A DNA stretch of 64,000 bases. Origin: RPQJ01 sp963778185. GTDB lineage: Bacteria; Pseudomonadota; Gammaproteobacteria; Steroidobacterales; Steroidobacteraceae. Made by a program: the position numbers and the translations under genes. Positions 49,919 to 59,380 of the stretch are shown here, in pieces (the first letter of the stretch is position 1; every line of letters starts with the position of its first letter). The notes beneath the pieces are model-generated. The model did no database searches and was not told where the DNA came from. It worked only from the letters and a program-made list of their open reading frames with translations. The stretch lies in the NCBI GenBank assembly GCA_963778185.1, contig CAVZTF010000003.1, positions 1,178,001-1,242,000 of the forward strand. The letters are read 5' to 3'.

Positions 49919-50399
49919 TCGCCACGCGCGCTAGTTCCACCTCGGAGAGTGGCCGGGCGCGTCGCACCGGATTGCCGACGTAGAGCCCGCCGGACTCGAG
50001 GCGTTTGCCGGGGGGCACCACCGTGCCCGCGCCGATCATCACGTCGTCTTCCACCACCACGCCGTCGAGCACGATGGCGCCGATCCCGACCAGCACGCGA
50101 TTGCCGATCGTGCAGCCGTGCGCCACGACCTTGTGGCCGATCACCACGTCCTCGCCGATCAGCAGCGGCCAGCCGCTGTCGTTACCGGGGTAGGGTCTCG
50201 AAACGTGCAACACGCTGCCGTCCTGCACGTTGCTGCGATGGCCGATGCGGATCGCGTTGACGTCGCCGCGCACCACGGCCATCGGCCAGATCGACACCTG
50301 GTCGCCGAGCACGACATCCCCGATCACGAGGGCCGCCGGATCCACGTAGACGCCCTCGCCGAGGGTGGGGCTGATTCCGAGGTAGGGACGGACGGGCAT
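49869..50399 (-). CDS. Gamma-class carbonic anhydrase family protein
   Basis: 176 aa from the ATG at 50397-50399. Left-handed beta-helix hexapeptide repeats run from about 18 to 135. Metal ligands H65, H89 and H94 are all present (SVLHVSR; VIGHKVVAHGCTIG). The family includes YrdA, which neighbours aroE in E. coli, and archaeal Cam. It forms a Zn/Fe trimer; physiological carbonic anhydrase activity is uncertain for this subgroup. The gene ends inside aroE on the opposite strand. Confidence 0.9.
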   Translation of the reverse strand: MPVRPYLGISPTLGEGVYVDPAALVIGDVVLGDQVSIWPMAVVRGDVNAIRIGHRSNVQDGSVLHVSRPYPGNDSGWPLLIGEDVVIGHKVVAHGCTIGNRVLVGIGAIVLDGVVVEDDVMIGAGTVVPPGKRLESGGLYVGNPVRRARPLSEVELARVAIMADWYVNLKQDYERP

Positions 50400-50502
50400 G
50401 GCGGGATCCGTAAAGAAATGCGACCCATAGTCTAGACGCTGGGTGCCCGCCCGCTGCAATCTTGCGCACCGGTGGCCAACCCGCCGCGAAGGAGCCTGCC
50501 CG

Positions 50503-51075
50503 ATGGTCGTCGTACTTCTGCTGTTCCTGGCCCTGCTCGTGGTGGCCGCGATCTACATGGTCCGCATCTACAACGGCCTCGTGGCGCTGCGCGAGAACGT
50601 CCGCAAGGCCTGGTCCAACATCGACGTGCTGCTCACGCAGCGGCACGACGAACTGCCCAAGCTGGTCGAGACCTGCAAGCGGTACATGGCCTACGAGCAG
50701 GAAACGCTCGAGCGCGTGATGCAGGCCCGCTCCGCCGTCTTCGCGGCCCAGGGCAAGGGTGACGTGGCGGCGGTCGGCGCCGCTGAGCAGCAACTGCGCG
50801 AGGGCCTCGGCCGCCTCTTCGCGGTCGCCGAGAACTACCCGGACCTCAAGGCAGACCAGGGCTTCGGCCACCTGCGCGCCCGCATCTCCGAACTGGAGAA
50901 CGCGATCGCCGACCGGCGCGAGCTCTACAACGAGGCGGTCAACCTCAACAACATCCGCATCCAGACCTTCCCGGACCTGATCGTCGCGCGGATGTTCGAC
51001 TTCAAGCAGTCCGCGCTGCTGGAGTTCACCGAGGAGCAGAAGCGCGACGTGGATCTGGGCAAGCTGTTTGGCTGA
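50503..51075 (+). CDS. lemA: LemA family protein
   Basis: 190 aa from the ATG at 50503 (aaggag site). One N-terminal transmembrane helix (about 2-20) and a long helical bundle: YNGLVALRENVRKAWSNIDV, LLTQRHDELPKLVETCKRYM, AENYPDLKADQGF and DRRELYNEAVNLNNIRIQTF. LemA proteins are membrane-anchored with unknown function, often next to GIDE or TPM-domain proteins. The next gene overlaps it by 8 bp. Confidence 0.94.
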   Translation: MVVVLLLFLALLVVAAIYMVRIYNGLVALRENVRKAWSNIDVLLTQRHDELPKLVETCKRYMAYEQETLERVMQARSAVFAAQGKGDVAAVGAAEQQLREGLGRLFAVAENYPDLKADQGFGHLRARISELENAIADRRELYNEAVNLNNIRIQTFPDLIVARMFDFKQSALLEFTEEQKRDVDLGKLFG

Positions 51076-51970
51076 TCCGTCGGACTTCTGGTTCATGGTG
51101 GCGATGCTGGGCGTCGCCGTCGCGGGCGGCGGCTGGTACGCCTTCCGCTGGCTGCACATCGCGCGTGAGATCGAGGACACGCCGACCTCGCGCGTCCGCT
51201 CGGCCGCCCAGGGCTATGTCGAGCTGGCGGGGCGCTGCCGCACGCTCGAGGGCACGCAGAACCTCGCGCCGCTGACGCAACGCCCCTGCGTCTGGTGGCA
51301 CTACCGCGTCCAGCAGAAGGTCGAGTCGGGGCCGAGTGGCAAGCGCCGGCAGTCGTGGCGCACCGTGAATTCGGGTCGGTCCGGGCAGCCGTTCCTGCTG
51401 GACGACGGCACCGGCACCTGCATCGTGCAGCCGGCAGGCGCCGAGATCCTGACCGGCGAATCGACCACCTGGTACGGCAGCACCCCGTGGCCGACGCAGC
51501 CCGCGGGCGCGGGGCTGCTGCGCTCGCAAGGCCACCGTTACCGCTATTTCGAGGAGCGCATCTACGAGCACGAGCAGGTGTACCTGCTCGGGCAGTTCCG
51601 CACCCACTCCGCCGCCGGGCAGCGCGACGTGCAGGCCGAGGTGACTGCGCTGCTCGCCGAGTGGAAGCAGGACCAGCCGCGGCTCGCGGAGCGATTCGAC
51701 AAGGATGGCGACGGACAGGTGAGCCTGGCCGAATGGGAGCACGCGCGCGAGGAAGCCAGGCAGACCGTGACCCAACGGCACCTCGATCGCCCGTCCCAAC
51801 CTGCGCTCCACGTGCTTGGCCCGCCGGACGGCGGTCGCCTGTTCCTGATTGCGGCGTTTCCCGAGGGCGCGCTCGCCAGGCGGTACCGGCGGCGCGCACT
51901 GCTCGCCTTCTCGGGCTTCGTCGTCGCCACCTATGCCCTCGGCTGGCTGCTGCAGGGCGTCTTCGGCTGA
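51068..51970 (+). CDS. GIDE-domain membrane protein with EF-hand-like loop
   Basis: 300 aa from TTG at 51068, coupled to lemA. An N-terminal transmembrane helix (about 7-25), a GIDE domain (about 40-200, GYVELAGRCRTLEGTQNLAP, LTQRPCVWWHYRVQQK), a segment with a canonical 12-residue EF-hand loop D211-K-D-G-D-G-Q-V-S-L-A-E222, and a C-terminal helix (about 278-297). GIDE relates to eukaryotic mitochondrial E3 ligase MUL1; in bacteria there is no RING and no ubiquitin system, so the ligase name does not apply. It is presumably a LemA partner in the inner membrane. Confidence 0.85.
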   Translation: MADPSDFWFMVAMLGVAVAGGGWYAFRWLHIAREIEDTPTSRVRSAAQGYVELAGRCRTLEGTQNLAPLTQRPCVWWHYRVQQKVESGPSGKRRQSWRTVNSGRSGQPFLLDDGTGTCIVQPAGAEILTGESTTWYGSTPWPTQPAGAGLLRSQGHRYRYFEERIYEHEQVYLLGQFRTHSAAGQRDVQAEVTALLAEWKQDQPRLAERFDKDGDGQVSLAEWEHAREEARQTVTQRHLDRPSQPALHVLGPPDGGRLFLIAAFPEGALARRYRRRALLAFSGFVVATYALGWLLQGVFG

Positions 51971-51985
51971 GCCTAGAATAGGGCG

Positions 51986-54004
51986 ATGAGCAATCCCCTC
52001 CTCGCCGACGCGCCGCTCCCGCAATTCACCTCCCTGCAGCCCGCCCACGTCGAGCCCGCCATCCGCCAGCTGCTCGACGGCAACCGGCAAACCCTCGCGG
52101 CGCTGCTGGCGGACGGGGCCGAGGGCTGGGATGCGCTCGTCGCCCCCATCGAACGCATGCACCATCGGCTGGCGAGGGCCTGGTCGCCCGTCGGGCACCT
52201 GAACGGGGTGATTAACAGCGATGCGATGCGCACCGCCTACAACGCCTGCCTGCCACTGCTCACCGCGTACCACACCGAGCTGGCGCAGAACGAGCGGCTC
52301 TGCGCAGCGTACCAGCGGGTCATGGACCACGAGGGCGACAGGCTCGATCCGGCGCAGCGCAAGCTGCTGGAGAACGCGTTGCGCGACTTCCGCCTCGCGG
52401 GCGTGTCGCTGCCGCCCGAGCGCAAGCGTCGCTTCGGCGAAGTGATGGAGCGGCTCGCCACCGTGCAGGCGAAGTTCGACGAGAACGTGCTGGACGCCAC
52501 CAACGCCTGGTCCCGTCACGTCACGAACGAAGCAGAGCTCGCGGGCCTCCCGCCGACCACCGTGCAGCGCGCGCGGCAGGCCGCCGGGGACGAGGGCCAG
52601 GCCGGCTGGCGGCTCGCGCTCGACGCGCCGAACTACCAGGCAGTGATGACGCACGGCGAAAGCGCACCGTTGCGGCGCGAGTTCTACGAGGCCTGGGTCA
52701 CGCGTGCCTCGGATCGCGGGCCGCATGCCGGACGATGGGACAACACGCCGCTGATGGCGGAGATCCTCGCGCTCCGGCACGAAGCCGCGAGTCTTGCCGG
52801 TTTCGCGAATTTCGCCGAGTACTCGCTCGCGACCAAGATGGCGCACGGGACCGCCGAGGTGCTCGATTTCCTGCGCGAGCTCGCGCGCGTGAGCCGTCCG
52901 CCCGCCCTGCGCGAGTTCGCGGAGCTCGAGGCGTTCGCGGGGCGCTCACTGCAGGCCTGGGACGTGGCGTTCTACTCGGAACGCATGAAGCGCGAGCGGC
53001 TCGACGTTTCCGAGGAAGCGCTGCGCCCCTATTTTCCCCTGCCGCGCGTCCTCGCCGGTCTCTTCACGGCGGTCACCCGGCTCTACGGCGTACGCATCGT
53101 GGCGCGTCCCGGGGTCGAGGTGTATCACCCGGACGTGCGGTACTTCGACATTCTCGAACGCGACGGCACGCCGCGCGGCGGCTTCTTCCTCGACCTCCAT
53201 GCGCGGCCGAAGAAGCGCGGCGGGGCGTGGATGGACGAATGCGTCGGTCGCATCCGCATCGCGGAGTCGAGCGCGCTGCCGGTCGCCTACCTCGTCTGCA
53301 ACTTCACGCCGCCGGTCGGCGACGAGCCTGCGCTGCTGACGCATCACGACGTGCTCACGCTGTTCCACGAGTTCGGGCACGGGCTGCACCACATGCTGAC
53401 ACGCGTGGACTACCCGAGCGTCGCGGGCATCAACGGCGTGCCGTGGGACGCCGTCGAGCTGCCCAGCCAGTTCATGGAGAACTTCGCCTGGCGCGAAGAG
53501 GTGCTGCCGCTGATCTCCGCGCACGTGCGCACGGGCGAGCCGCTGCCGGCCGGCATGCTTGCGAAGCTGCAGGCGAGCCGCAGCTTCCAGGCGGGCATGC
53601 AGACCGTCCGGCAACTCGAGTTCGCGCTGTTCGACTTCCGGCTGCACGCCGAACACGACCCGTCGGCGCCGCCGCGCCTGGCCGCAACGCTGGCCGAGGT
53701 CCGCGACGAGGTCGCCGTGGTGCGGCCGCCCGAGTTCAATCGTTTCCCGCACAGCTTCCAGCACATCTTCTCGGGCGGCTACGCTGCCGGCTACTACAGC
53801 TACAAGTGGGCCGAGGTGCTGTCGGCCGACGCGTTCGGTGCCTTCGAGGAACGCGGCGTCTTCGACCAGGCCACCGCCCGGCGCTTCCTGCGATCGATCC
53901 TCGAGCGTGGCGGCGGCCGCGACGCGATGGAGGCCTTCGTCGAGTTCCGCGGCCGCCGGCCGGACATCGAACCCTTGCTGCGGCAGATGGGGCTCGCGGC
54001 GTGA
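51986..54004 (+). CDS. prlC: Oligopeptidase A (M3 metallopeptidase)
   Basis: 672 aa, full length for the M3 family. Zinc motif H461-E-F-G-H465 in TLFHEFGHGLHHML, with the downstream Glu in GVPWDAVELPSQFMENFAWR. Substrate-channel region YAAGYYSYKWAEVLSADAF is conserved. It degrades signal peptides and short peptides in the cytoplasm. It stands 15 bp after the GIDE gene and 7 bp before xthA, so it may be read in one unit. Confidence 0.95.
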   Translation: MSNPLLADAPLPQFTSLQPAHVEPAIRQLLDGNRQTLAALLADGAEGWDALVAPIERMHHRLARAWSPVGHLNGVINSDAMRTAYNACLPLLTAYHTELAQNERLCAAYQRVMDHEGDRLDPAQRKLLENALRDFRLAGVSLPPERKRRFGEVMERLATVQAKFDENVLDATNAWSRHVTNEAELAGLPPTTVQRARQAAGDEGQAGWRLALDAPNYQAVMTHGESAPLRREFYEAWVTRASDRGPHAGRWDNTPLMAEILALRHEAASLAGFANFAEYSLATKMAHGTAEVLDFLRELARVSRPPALREFAELEAFAGRSLQAWDVAFYSERMKRERLDVSEEALRPYFPLPRVLAGLFTAVTRLYGVRIVARPGVEVYHPDVRYFDILERDGTPRGGFFLDLHARPKKRGGAWMDECVGRIRIAESSALPVAYLVCNFTPPVGDEPALLTHHDVLTLFHEFGHGLHHMLTRVDYPSVAGINGVPWDAVELPSQFMENFAWREEVLPLISAHVRTGEPLPAGMLAKLQASRSFQAGMQTVRQLEFALFDFRLHAEHDPSAPPRLAATLAEVRDEVAVVRPPEFNRFPHSFQHIFSGGYAAGYYSYKWAEVLSADAFGAFEERGVFDQATARRFLRSILERGGGRDAMEAFVEFRGRRPDIEPLLRQMGLAA

Positions 54005-54011
54005 AGCTCCC

Positions 54012-54779
54012 ATGATCCTCGCCACCTGGAACGTCAACTCGCTCCGCGTCCGCCTGCCGCAGCTCAAGGACTGGCTCGCAGCCAATCCCGTGGACGTCGT
54101 CGCGCTGCAGGAGACCAAGCTGCCCGACCCCGACTTCCCGCACGACGAGATCGAGGCGCTGGGCCTGCACGTCGCCTTCAGCGGGCAGCGCACCTACAAC
54201 GGCGTCGCGATCCTCGCGCGGCAGCCGCTTGCGGAGGTGGTCGCCGGGATTGCCGGGTTCGAGGACGAGCAGAAGCGCGTGCTCGCCGCGACGATCGCGG
54301 GCGTGCGCGTGATCGACGTGTACGTCCCGAACGGGCAGGCCCTGGGCTCGGACAAGTTCGAGTACAAGCTGCGCTGGCTCGCAGCCTTGCGCGAGTACGT
54401 CGCCGCGGAGCTGGCGCGCCATCCCCGGCTCGTCGTGCTCGGCGACTACAACATCGCCCCCGAGGACCGCGACGTGCACGATCCGAAGGCCTGGGAGGGC
54501 TCGGTGCACGTGAGCGAGCCGGAGCGCGCGGCGCTCAAGGCGCTGCTCGCCACCGGGCTGGAGGACTGCTTCCGGCGCTTCGAGCAGCCGGAAAAGTCTT
54601 TCTCGTGGTGGGATTACCGGATGATGGCGTTCAGGCGCAACGCAGGTCTCAGAATCGACCTGATCCTCGCGAGCCCACCGCTGGCCGAAAAATGCGCGGA
54701 ATGTCGCATCGACAAGGCTCCCCGCAAGCTGGAGCGGCCTTCCGACCACACACCGGTGCTCGCGAGGTTTGACATATAG
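54012..54779 (+). CDS. xthA: Exodeoxyribonuclease III
   Basis: 255 aa. Motifs of the AP-endonuclease fold: LATWNVNSLRVRLPQL, VVALQETKLPD (metal Glu), DVYVPNGQA, VLGDYNIAPEDRD (Asp/Asn), GLRIDLILASPPL and PSDHTPVLARFD (catalytic Asp-His). It nicks abasic sites and degrades 3' ends in base excision repair. The start is the ATG at 54012, directly at the conserved MILATWNVNS. Confidence 0.95.
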   Translation: MILATWNVNSLRVRLPQLKDWLAANPVDVVALQETKLPDPDFPHDEIEALGLHVAFSGQRTYNGVAILARQPLAEVVAGIAGFEDEQKRVLAATIAGVRVIDVYVPNGQALGSDKFEYKLRWLAALREYVAAELARHPRLVVLGDYNIAPEDRDVHDPKAWEGSVHVSEPERAALKALLATGLEDCFRRFEQPEKSFSWWDYRMMAFRRNAGLRIDLILASPPLAEKCAECRIDKAPRKLERPSDHTPVLARFDI

Positions 54780-54900
54780 GCGACGACCTCGCGGGTGTCG
54801 GAAAAATTGACTCTGGTGTTCCCGGGGCGTTTGGCTACACTCGGCCGCAATGAGCCCGCACGTGCAATCCGCGCGCAACAACTAGAAGAACGGCCAGATC

Positions 54901-55899
54901 ATGCGGTACCGGCGCAGCGACTACGACGTGACGAACACCGTACAGGTGAGTTCGGTCGCCGCCGTTCGCCGCGCCGTGGAGGAAATCTTCACGCAGACCT
55001 GGCCCGCCGGCCAGGTCGACCGCATCCAGGCGGCGTTCGCCGACTTCGAACGTCTCTTCAACGGCCAGTTCCCCGGCTACCTCGGCTGCGACACCGTCTA
55101 CCACGACGTCCAGCACTCCCTCGACGACACGCTCGCCATGGCGCGGCTGCTCGCCGGCTACGAGAAGTCGCATACCCCGGAGCAGCGGCTCGGCGCGGAC
55201 CGCGCGGTCATGGGCATCGTGGTCGCGCTGTTCCACGACGCCGGGTACATTCGCCAGACCGACGACACGCAGCATCGCAACGGCGCTGAGTTCACGCGCA
55301 CGCACGTTGGCCGCAGTGCGCAGTTCCTGGCGCGCTACCTGCCGACGATCGGCATGGCGGAATGGGTCCCGGTGGCCACGCAGATCGTGCACTTCACCGG
55401 CTACGAGTTGAAGTTCGACCAGATCCGGCTCGACGACCCGCGCGACCGCAAGGTCGGCCACCTCGTCGGCACCGCGGACATGATGGCCCAGATGGCGGAC
55501 CGCTGTTACCTGGAGAAATGCCGCGATCGCCTCTATCCGGAGTTCGTCCTCGGCGGTGTCGCCGTGGCTCGCGGCAACGAGGGCGAGCTGAAGGTCACCT
55601 ATGCGTCGGGTCTCGACGTGCTGCGGCAGACGCCGGAGTTCGTCGCGGAGGTCATGCGCACGAGGCTCGACGGCGAGTTCGGCGGCGCCTACCGCTACTT
55701 CGAAGCGCTGTTCGGCGGGCGCAACCCCTACCTGGAGGCGATCGAGCGCAGCCTCGATTACCTGCAGGTGGTGCTGCAGACCAAGCGCTGGTCGATGCTG
55801 CGTCGCGAGCCGCCCTGCTTCACGTGGGAAAAGAACCCGCTGCAGAACGTCCGCACGCTGGTGATCAACCACCTGAAGGCCACCGTCGGCGCCAACTGA
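54901..55899 (+). CDS. HD-domain protein, probable phosphohydrolase
   Basis: 332 aa. Histidine/aspartate metal motifs CDTVYHDVQHSLDDTLAMAR, VVALFHDAGYIRQ and HLVGTADMMAQMADRCYLEK follow the HD/PDEase order. No membrane segment or signal peptide, so cytoplasmic. The family includes cyclic-nucleotide phosphodiesterase-like proteins, but no sensor domain is attached and the substrate is not known. It starts about 120 bp after xthA and converges with trpA, leaving 7 bp; a short gggg/cccc hairpin lies in that gap. Confidence 0.8.
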   Translation: MRYRRSDYDVTNTVQVSSVAAVRRAVEEIFTQTWPAGQVDRIQAAFADFERLFNGQFPGYLGCDTVYHDVQHSLDDTLAMARLLAGYEKSHTPEQRLGADRAVMGIVVALFHDAGYIRQTDDTQHRNGAEFTRTHVGRSAQFLARYLPTIGMAEWVPVATQIVHFTGYELKFDQIRLDDPRDRKVGHLVGTADMMAQMADRCYLEKCRDRLYPEFVLGGVAVARGNEGELKVTYASGLDVLRQTPEFVAEVMRTRLDGEFGGAYRYFEALFGGRNPYLEAIERSLDYLQVVLQTKRWSMLRREPPCFTWEKNPLQNVRTLVINHLKATVGAN

Positions 55900-55906
55900 C
55901 GGGGCG

Positions 55907-56683
55907 TCACCCCGCCTGCAGCGTGCGCAGGAACGCCACCGGATCGTCGCCCCGCTCGAGCACCTCGACGAGCGCGGAACCCACCACCACCCCGTCGACG
56001 TGCCCCTGCATGCGGGCCACCTGCTCGCGGCCGCGGATGCCGAAACCCGCGCACACCGGCACCGGCGACACGGCCCGCACGCGGTCCATGTAGGCGAGCA
56101 CGTCGTCCGGCACCACGACGCTCTTGCCCGTGGTGCCGGTCATGGTCACCGCGTAGACGAAACCCTGACTGGCCTCGCACAGCATCTGCAACCTCTCCGG
56201 CGGCGTGACCGGCGTGACCATCTGCACGAGCGCGAGACCTGCACGGTCCAGGGCGACGCGCATCTCGGCGCTCTCCTCGTACGGCAGGTCCGGGATGATG
56301 AATCCCGCGACCCCGGCGCGGGCGGCCGCCTCGGGCAGTCGCTCGAGGCCGTACGCCAGCAGCGGATTGAGGTAGCTCATGAGCAGCAGCGGCGCGCGCG
56401 GGCGCGGCTGCGCCTGCTCCAGTTCGCCCAGCAGCCACGGCAGGGTGAACCCGCCCTGCAGCGCTGCGAAGCTCGCGCGCTGTATCGTCATGCCGTCCGC
56501 CATCGGGTCGGTGAACGGCACCCCGATCTCGACCACGTCGGCCTCTGCGGCGATGGCCGCCAGATTCGCCCCGAACTTCGCGCGATCCGGAAAGCCGGCG
56601 GTCATGAACGCGACGACGGCAGGCCGTCCCTGCGCGCCCGCGGCACGGATCGCGGCGCTGATCGAGTCACGCGGCTTGTTCAT
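55907..56683 (-). CDS. trpA: Tryptophan synthase alpha chain
   Basis: 258 aa. Catalytic Glu in ADVVEIGVPFTDPMADGMTI, catalytic Asp in FIIPDLPYEESAEM, and the phosphate site VCAGFGIRGREQVAR with GVVVGSALVE. It cleaves indole-3-glycerol phosphate to indole, channelled to TrpB. It is the last gene of trpEGDCFBA; its ATG overlaps the trpB stop (TGATG). Confidence 0.97.
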   Translation of the reverse strand: MNKPRDSISAAIRAAGAQGRPAVVAFMTAGFPDRAKFGANLAAIAAEADVVEIGVPFTDPMADGMTIQRASFAALQGGFTLPWLLGELEQAQPRPRAPLLLMSYLNPLLAYGLERLPEAAARAGVAGFIIPDLPYEESAEMRVALDRAGLALVQMVTPVTPPERLQMLCEASQGFVYAVTMTGTTGKSVVVPDDVLAYMDRVRAVSPVPVCAGFGIRGREQVARMQGHVDGVVVGSALVEVLERGDDPVAFLRTLQAG

Positions 56684-57927
56684 CACATTTTTCCCTGCAG
56701 CAGCGTGCGCTGCAGCGTCGGCATGTCCTTGTCCCCGCGGCCGGACAGGCCGATGAGGATGCGGCTGCCCGGTTTCGCCCCGGCGTAGCGCTTCGCGCCG
56801 GCGAAGGCGTGTGCGCTCTCGATCGCGGGCAGGATGCCCTCGGCCTGGCAGCACTCCGCCAGCGCCGCGAGTGATTCGTCGTCCTCCGCCGCCTCGTAGG
56901 CGACGCGGCCGATGCTTGCGAGCAGGGCGTGCTCCGGGCCGACGCCAGGATAGTCGAGTCCCGCGGATACCGAGTGAGTCTCCTGGATCTGGCCGTGCTC
57001 GTCCTGCAGCAGCAGCGAGTAGCAGCCCTGCAGCACGCCCGGCGTGCCGTACGCGATGGACGCCGCGTTCTGGCCGAGCCCGGTGCCGGCACCCCCGGCC
57101 TCCAGCCCGAGCAGCTTCACGCCGAGGTCGCCAACGAAGGGATGGAACAACCCGATGGCGTTCGAGCCGCCGCCGACGCAGGCGACCGCCACGTCCGGCA
57201 GCGCACCTGCCTGCTCGAGCATCTGCGCCCGCGCCTCGATGCCGATGACGGACTGGAACTCACGCACGAGGTACGGGTACGGATGCGGCCCGACGGCGGA
57301 ACCGAGCAGGTAGTAGGTGCCGTTCGGGTCGGCGACCCAGTCGCGCAGCGCCTCGTCGATCGCCGCGCGCAGCGTCCGGTCGCCGCTCGTGACCGGCACG
57401 ACTTCGGCGCCGAGCAGCTTCATGCGCCCGACGTTCGGCGCCTGGCGCTCCATGTCGACCGAGCCCATGTAAACGACGCAGGGCATGCCCAGCCTCGCGC
57501 AGGCCGCGGCGGAGGCGACACCGTGCTGCCCCGCGCCGGTCTCGGCGACGATGCGCTTTGCGCCGAGGCGCTTCGCGAGCAACGCCTGGCCGATGGCGTT
57601 GTTGATCTTGTGGGCGCCGGTGTGCGCGAGGTCCTCGCGCTTGAGCCACACCTCCGCGCCCCACCGTCGCGAGAGCTCGCGCGCGAAGGTGAGCGGCGTC
57701 GGCCGCCCCACCCAGGTGCGCAGTTCGGACTCGAGCTCGGCGCGAAACTGCGCATCCGGCAGGATGCTGCGCACGCCGGCCTCGAGCCGGTCGAGCGCGG
57801 GCACCAGGGTCTCCGGGACGTAGCGACCACCGAACGGTCCAAAGCGGCCACGCTCGTCCGGAAACTCGCCGCGCAGTACCTGCGCGAGCAGCGCCTCCCG
57901 ATCGATCTTCAGGGCCTCGGTTCTCAT
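56683..57927 (-). CDS. trpB: Tryptophan synthase beta chain
   Basis: 414 aa. PLP Lys in LKREDLAHTGAHKINNAIGQ, AETGAGQHGVASAAA, phosphate loop VACVGGGSNAIGLFHPF and the C-terminal GLSGRGDKDMPTL. It condenses indole and serine. The gene overlaps trpF by 4 bp and trpA by 1 bp. Confidence 0.97.
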   Translation of the reverse strand: MRTEALKIDREALLAQVLRGEFPDERGRFGPFGGRYVPETLVPALDRLEAGVRSILPDAQFRAELESELRTWVGRPTPLTFARELSRRWGAEVWLKREDLAHTGAHKINNAIGQALLAKRLGAKRIVAETGAGQHGVASAAACARLGMPCVVYMGSVDMERQAPNVGRMKLLGAEVVPVTSGDRTLRAAIDEALRDWVADPNGTYYLLGSAVGPHPYPYLVREFQSVIGIEARAQMLEQAGALPDVAVACVGGGSNAIGLFHPFVGDLGVKLLGLEAGGAGTGLGQNAASIAYGTPGVLQGCYSLLLQDEHGQIQETHSVSAGLDYPGVGPEHALLASIGRVAYEAAEDDESLAALAECCQAEGILPAIESAHAFAGAKRYAGAKPGSRILIGLSGRGDKDMPTLQRTLLQGKM

Positions 57928-58547
57928 CGACGACTCTCCTCGACTTGGCTGGACGAGACCGCCGCGCGGGCCGCCCGGACGAATTCATGTATGCGCGTAG
58001 CGTCCTTCACGCCGCGGCTGCCTTCCACGCCGGAACTCACGTCCACACCGAACGGCCTCACGCTGCGCACCGCCTCCACGACATTGCGCTCGTCCAGGCC
58101 GCCGGCGAGCACCAGCTGCGTGAACGGGGCCAGGCGGGCCGCCGCACCCCAGTCGCCGCGCTCGCCCATTCCGCTGTGCGCGCTCTCGAACAGGCAGCGG
58201 CGAGGAGTCGGCACGGGCAACGGTGCGTCGCCACGCAGCACGGGCAGCACCCGCTGAACGGACGGCAAGCGTAGATACTCGAAATCCCCGACGTCCGACT
58301 GCACCCAGTCCGGACTGATCGCCGCGATGACCGAGTCGACCAGCGCCTGCGATGGATGCAGGAAAACCGCGACCCGGTCCACTCCGGCCGGAACGGCCGC
58401 CTGCAGCTCGCGGGCGGCCTCGAGCGACAGGTTGCGGGGCGACGGCTCGTGGAAGACGAAACCCACGGCGTCGGCGCCGGCCGACGCTGCCGCCGCGATG
58501 GCCTCGCGTGTCCTCAGGCCGCAGATCTTGATCCACAGGCGGGTCAC
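57924..58547 (-). CDS. trpF: Phosphoribosylanthranilate isomerase
   Basis: 207 aa from GTG at 58545-58547, chosen because it directly precedes the conserved TRLWIKICGLRTREAIAAA. Catalytic Cys is in KICGLR; catalytic Asp is in RPFGVDVSSGVEGSRGVKDA. AGGLDERNVVEAV binds phosphate. It is a stand-alone enzyme, not fused to TrpC as in enterics. It begins 7 bp after the trpC stop. Confidence 0.95.
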   Translation of the reverse strand: MTRLWIKICGLRTREAIAAAASAGADAVGFVFHEPSPRNLSLEAARELQAAVPAGVDRVAVFLHPSQALVDSVIAAISPDWVQSDVGDFEYLRLPSVQRVLPVLRGDAPLPVPTPRRCLFESAHSGMGERGDWGAAARLAPFTQLVLAGGLDERNVVEAVRSVRPFGVDVSSGVEGSRGVKDATRIHEFVRAARAAVSSSQVEESRR

Positions 58548-58554
58548 GGCGACC

Positions 58555-59379
58555 TCAGGGCAGCGCCTCGCGGCCGGCGTCGAGCAATTCGGCGACGGCG
58601 CGCGAAGGATCGGAGCGGCGCATGAGGCTGGTGCCGACGAGCGCGAGCCTGTAACCGAGCCGCGCGACGCGGGCCGCATCCTGCGGCGTCTGCACGCCGC
58701 TCTCGGCGACGCACGGCCAGTCGAGCGGCATGCGTCCGCGCAGCTGGCGGAAGCGGTCGACGTCGATCTCCAGCGTCTCGAGGTCGCGGCAGTTGAGCCC
58801 CATCAGGACCTGCTCGTCACGGTCCTGGCGCTCTCGCGCGATGCCCTCGGCGATCTCGAGATCGTCGGCGTCGAAGGCCTCGAGCAGCACGAAGAGGCCT
58901 TGGTCCGCCGCGCAATCGAGCATCGCCACGAGCCGCTCGCGCGGCACCATGCGGACGATGAGCAGCACGCCGGACGCCCCATAGGCCCGCGCCTCGAGCA
59001 CCTGGTAGGGGTCCACGAGGAAGTCCTTGCGCATGGCGGGCACGCCGTAGGGTTGCAGCGTGTCGGCGGCGAGGCGCAGGTGGTCGAGGTCGCCGTCGAA
59101 GCGCGTCGGCTCCGTGAGGATCGAGCACACCGCGGCGCCACCCTCGGCGTAGCCCTCCAGCCTGCGCACGGGGTCCACCGTGCTCGCCGACAGGTCGCCG
59201 AGCGACGGCGACCGCAGCTTCAACTCCGCGATCACGTCGAATCCGTGGCGGTCGAGCACCAGCCGCGGCGGCGCCGGCGTCGCGATCGCTGCCGCACGCA
59301 GCGCGGCTTCCGGCACGCGTTCCCGCGACTCCGCAACCCGCCGCAGGCCGGAATCGAGCATGTCGGAAAGCAGCCCCAT
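58555..59379 (-). CDS. trpC: Indole-3-glycerol phosphate synthase
   Basis: 274 aa from the ATG at 59377-59379. (beta/alpha)8 barrel with VIAELKLRSPSLGDL (catalytic Lys), PAMRKDFLVDPYQVLEARAY (catalytic Lys), LMGLNCRDLETLEID and CVAESGVQTPQDA. The enzyme closes the indole ring of CdRP with decarboxylation. In the usual motif AExKKxSPS the second Lys position is Leu here. It starts 1 bp after the trpD stop. Confidence 0.95.
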   Translation of the reverse strand: MGLLSDMLDSGLRRVAESRERVPEAALRAAAIATPAPPRLVLDRHGFDVIAELKLRSPSLGDLSASTVDPVRRLEGYAEGGAAVCSILTEPTRFDGDLDHLRLAADTLQPYGVPAMRKDFLVDPYQVLEARAYGASGVLLIVRMVPRERLVAMLDCAADQGLFVLLEAFDADDLEIAEGIARERQDRDEQVLMGLNCRDLETLEIDVDRFRQLRGRMPLDWPCVAESGVQTPQDAARVARLGYRLALVGTSLMRRSDPSRAVAELLDAGREALP

Positions 59380-59380
59380 G

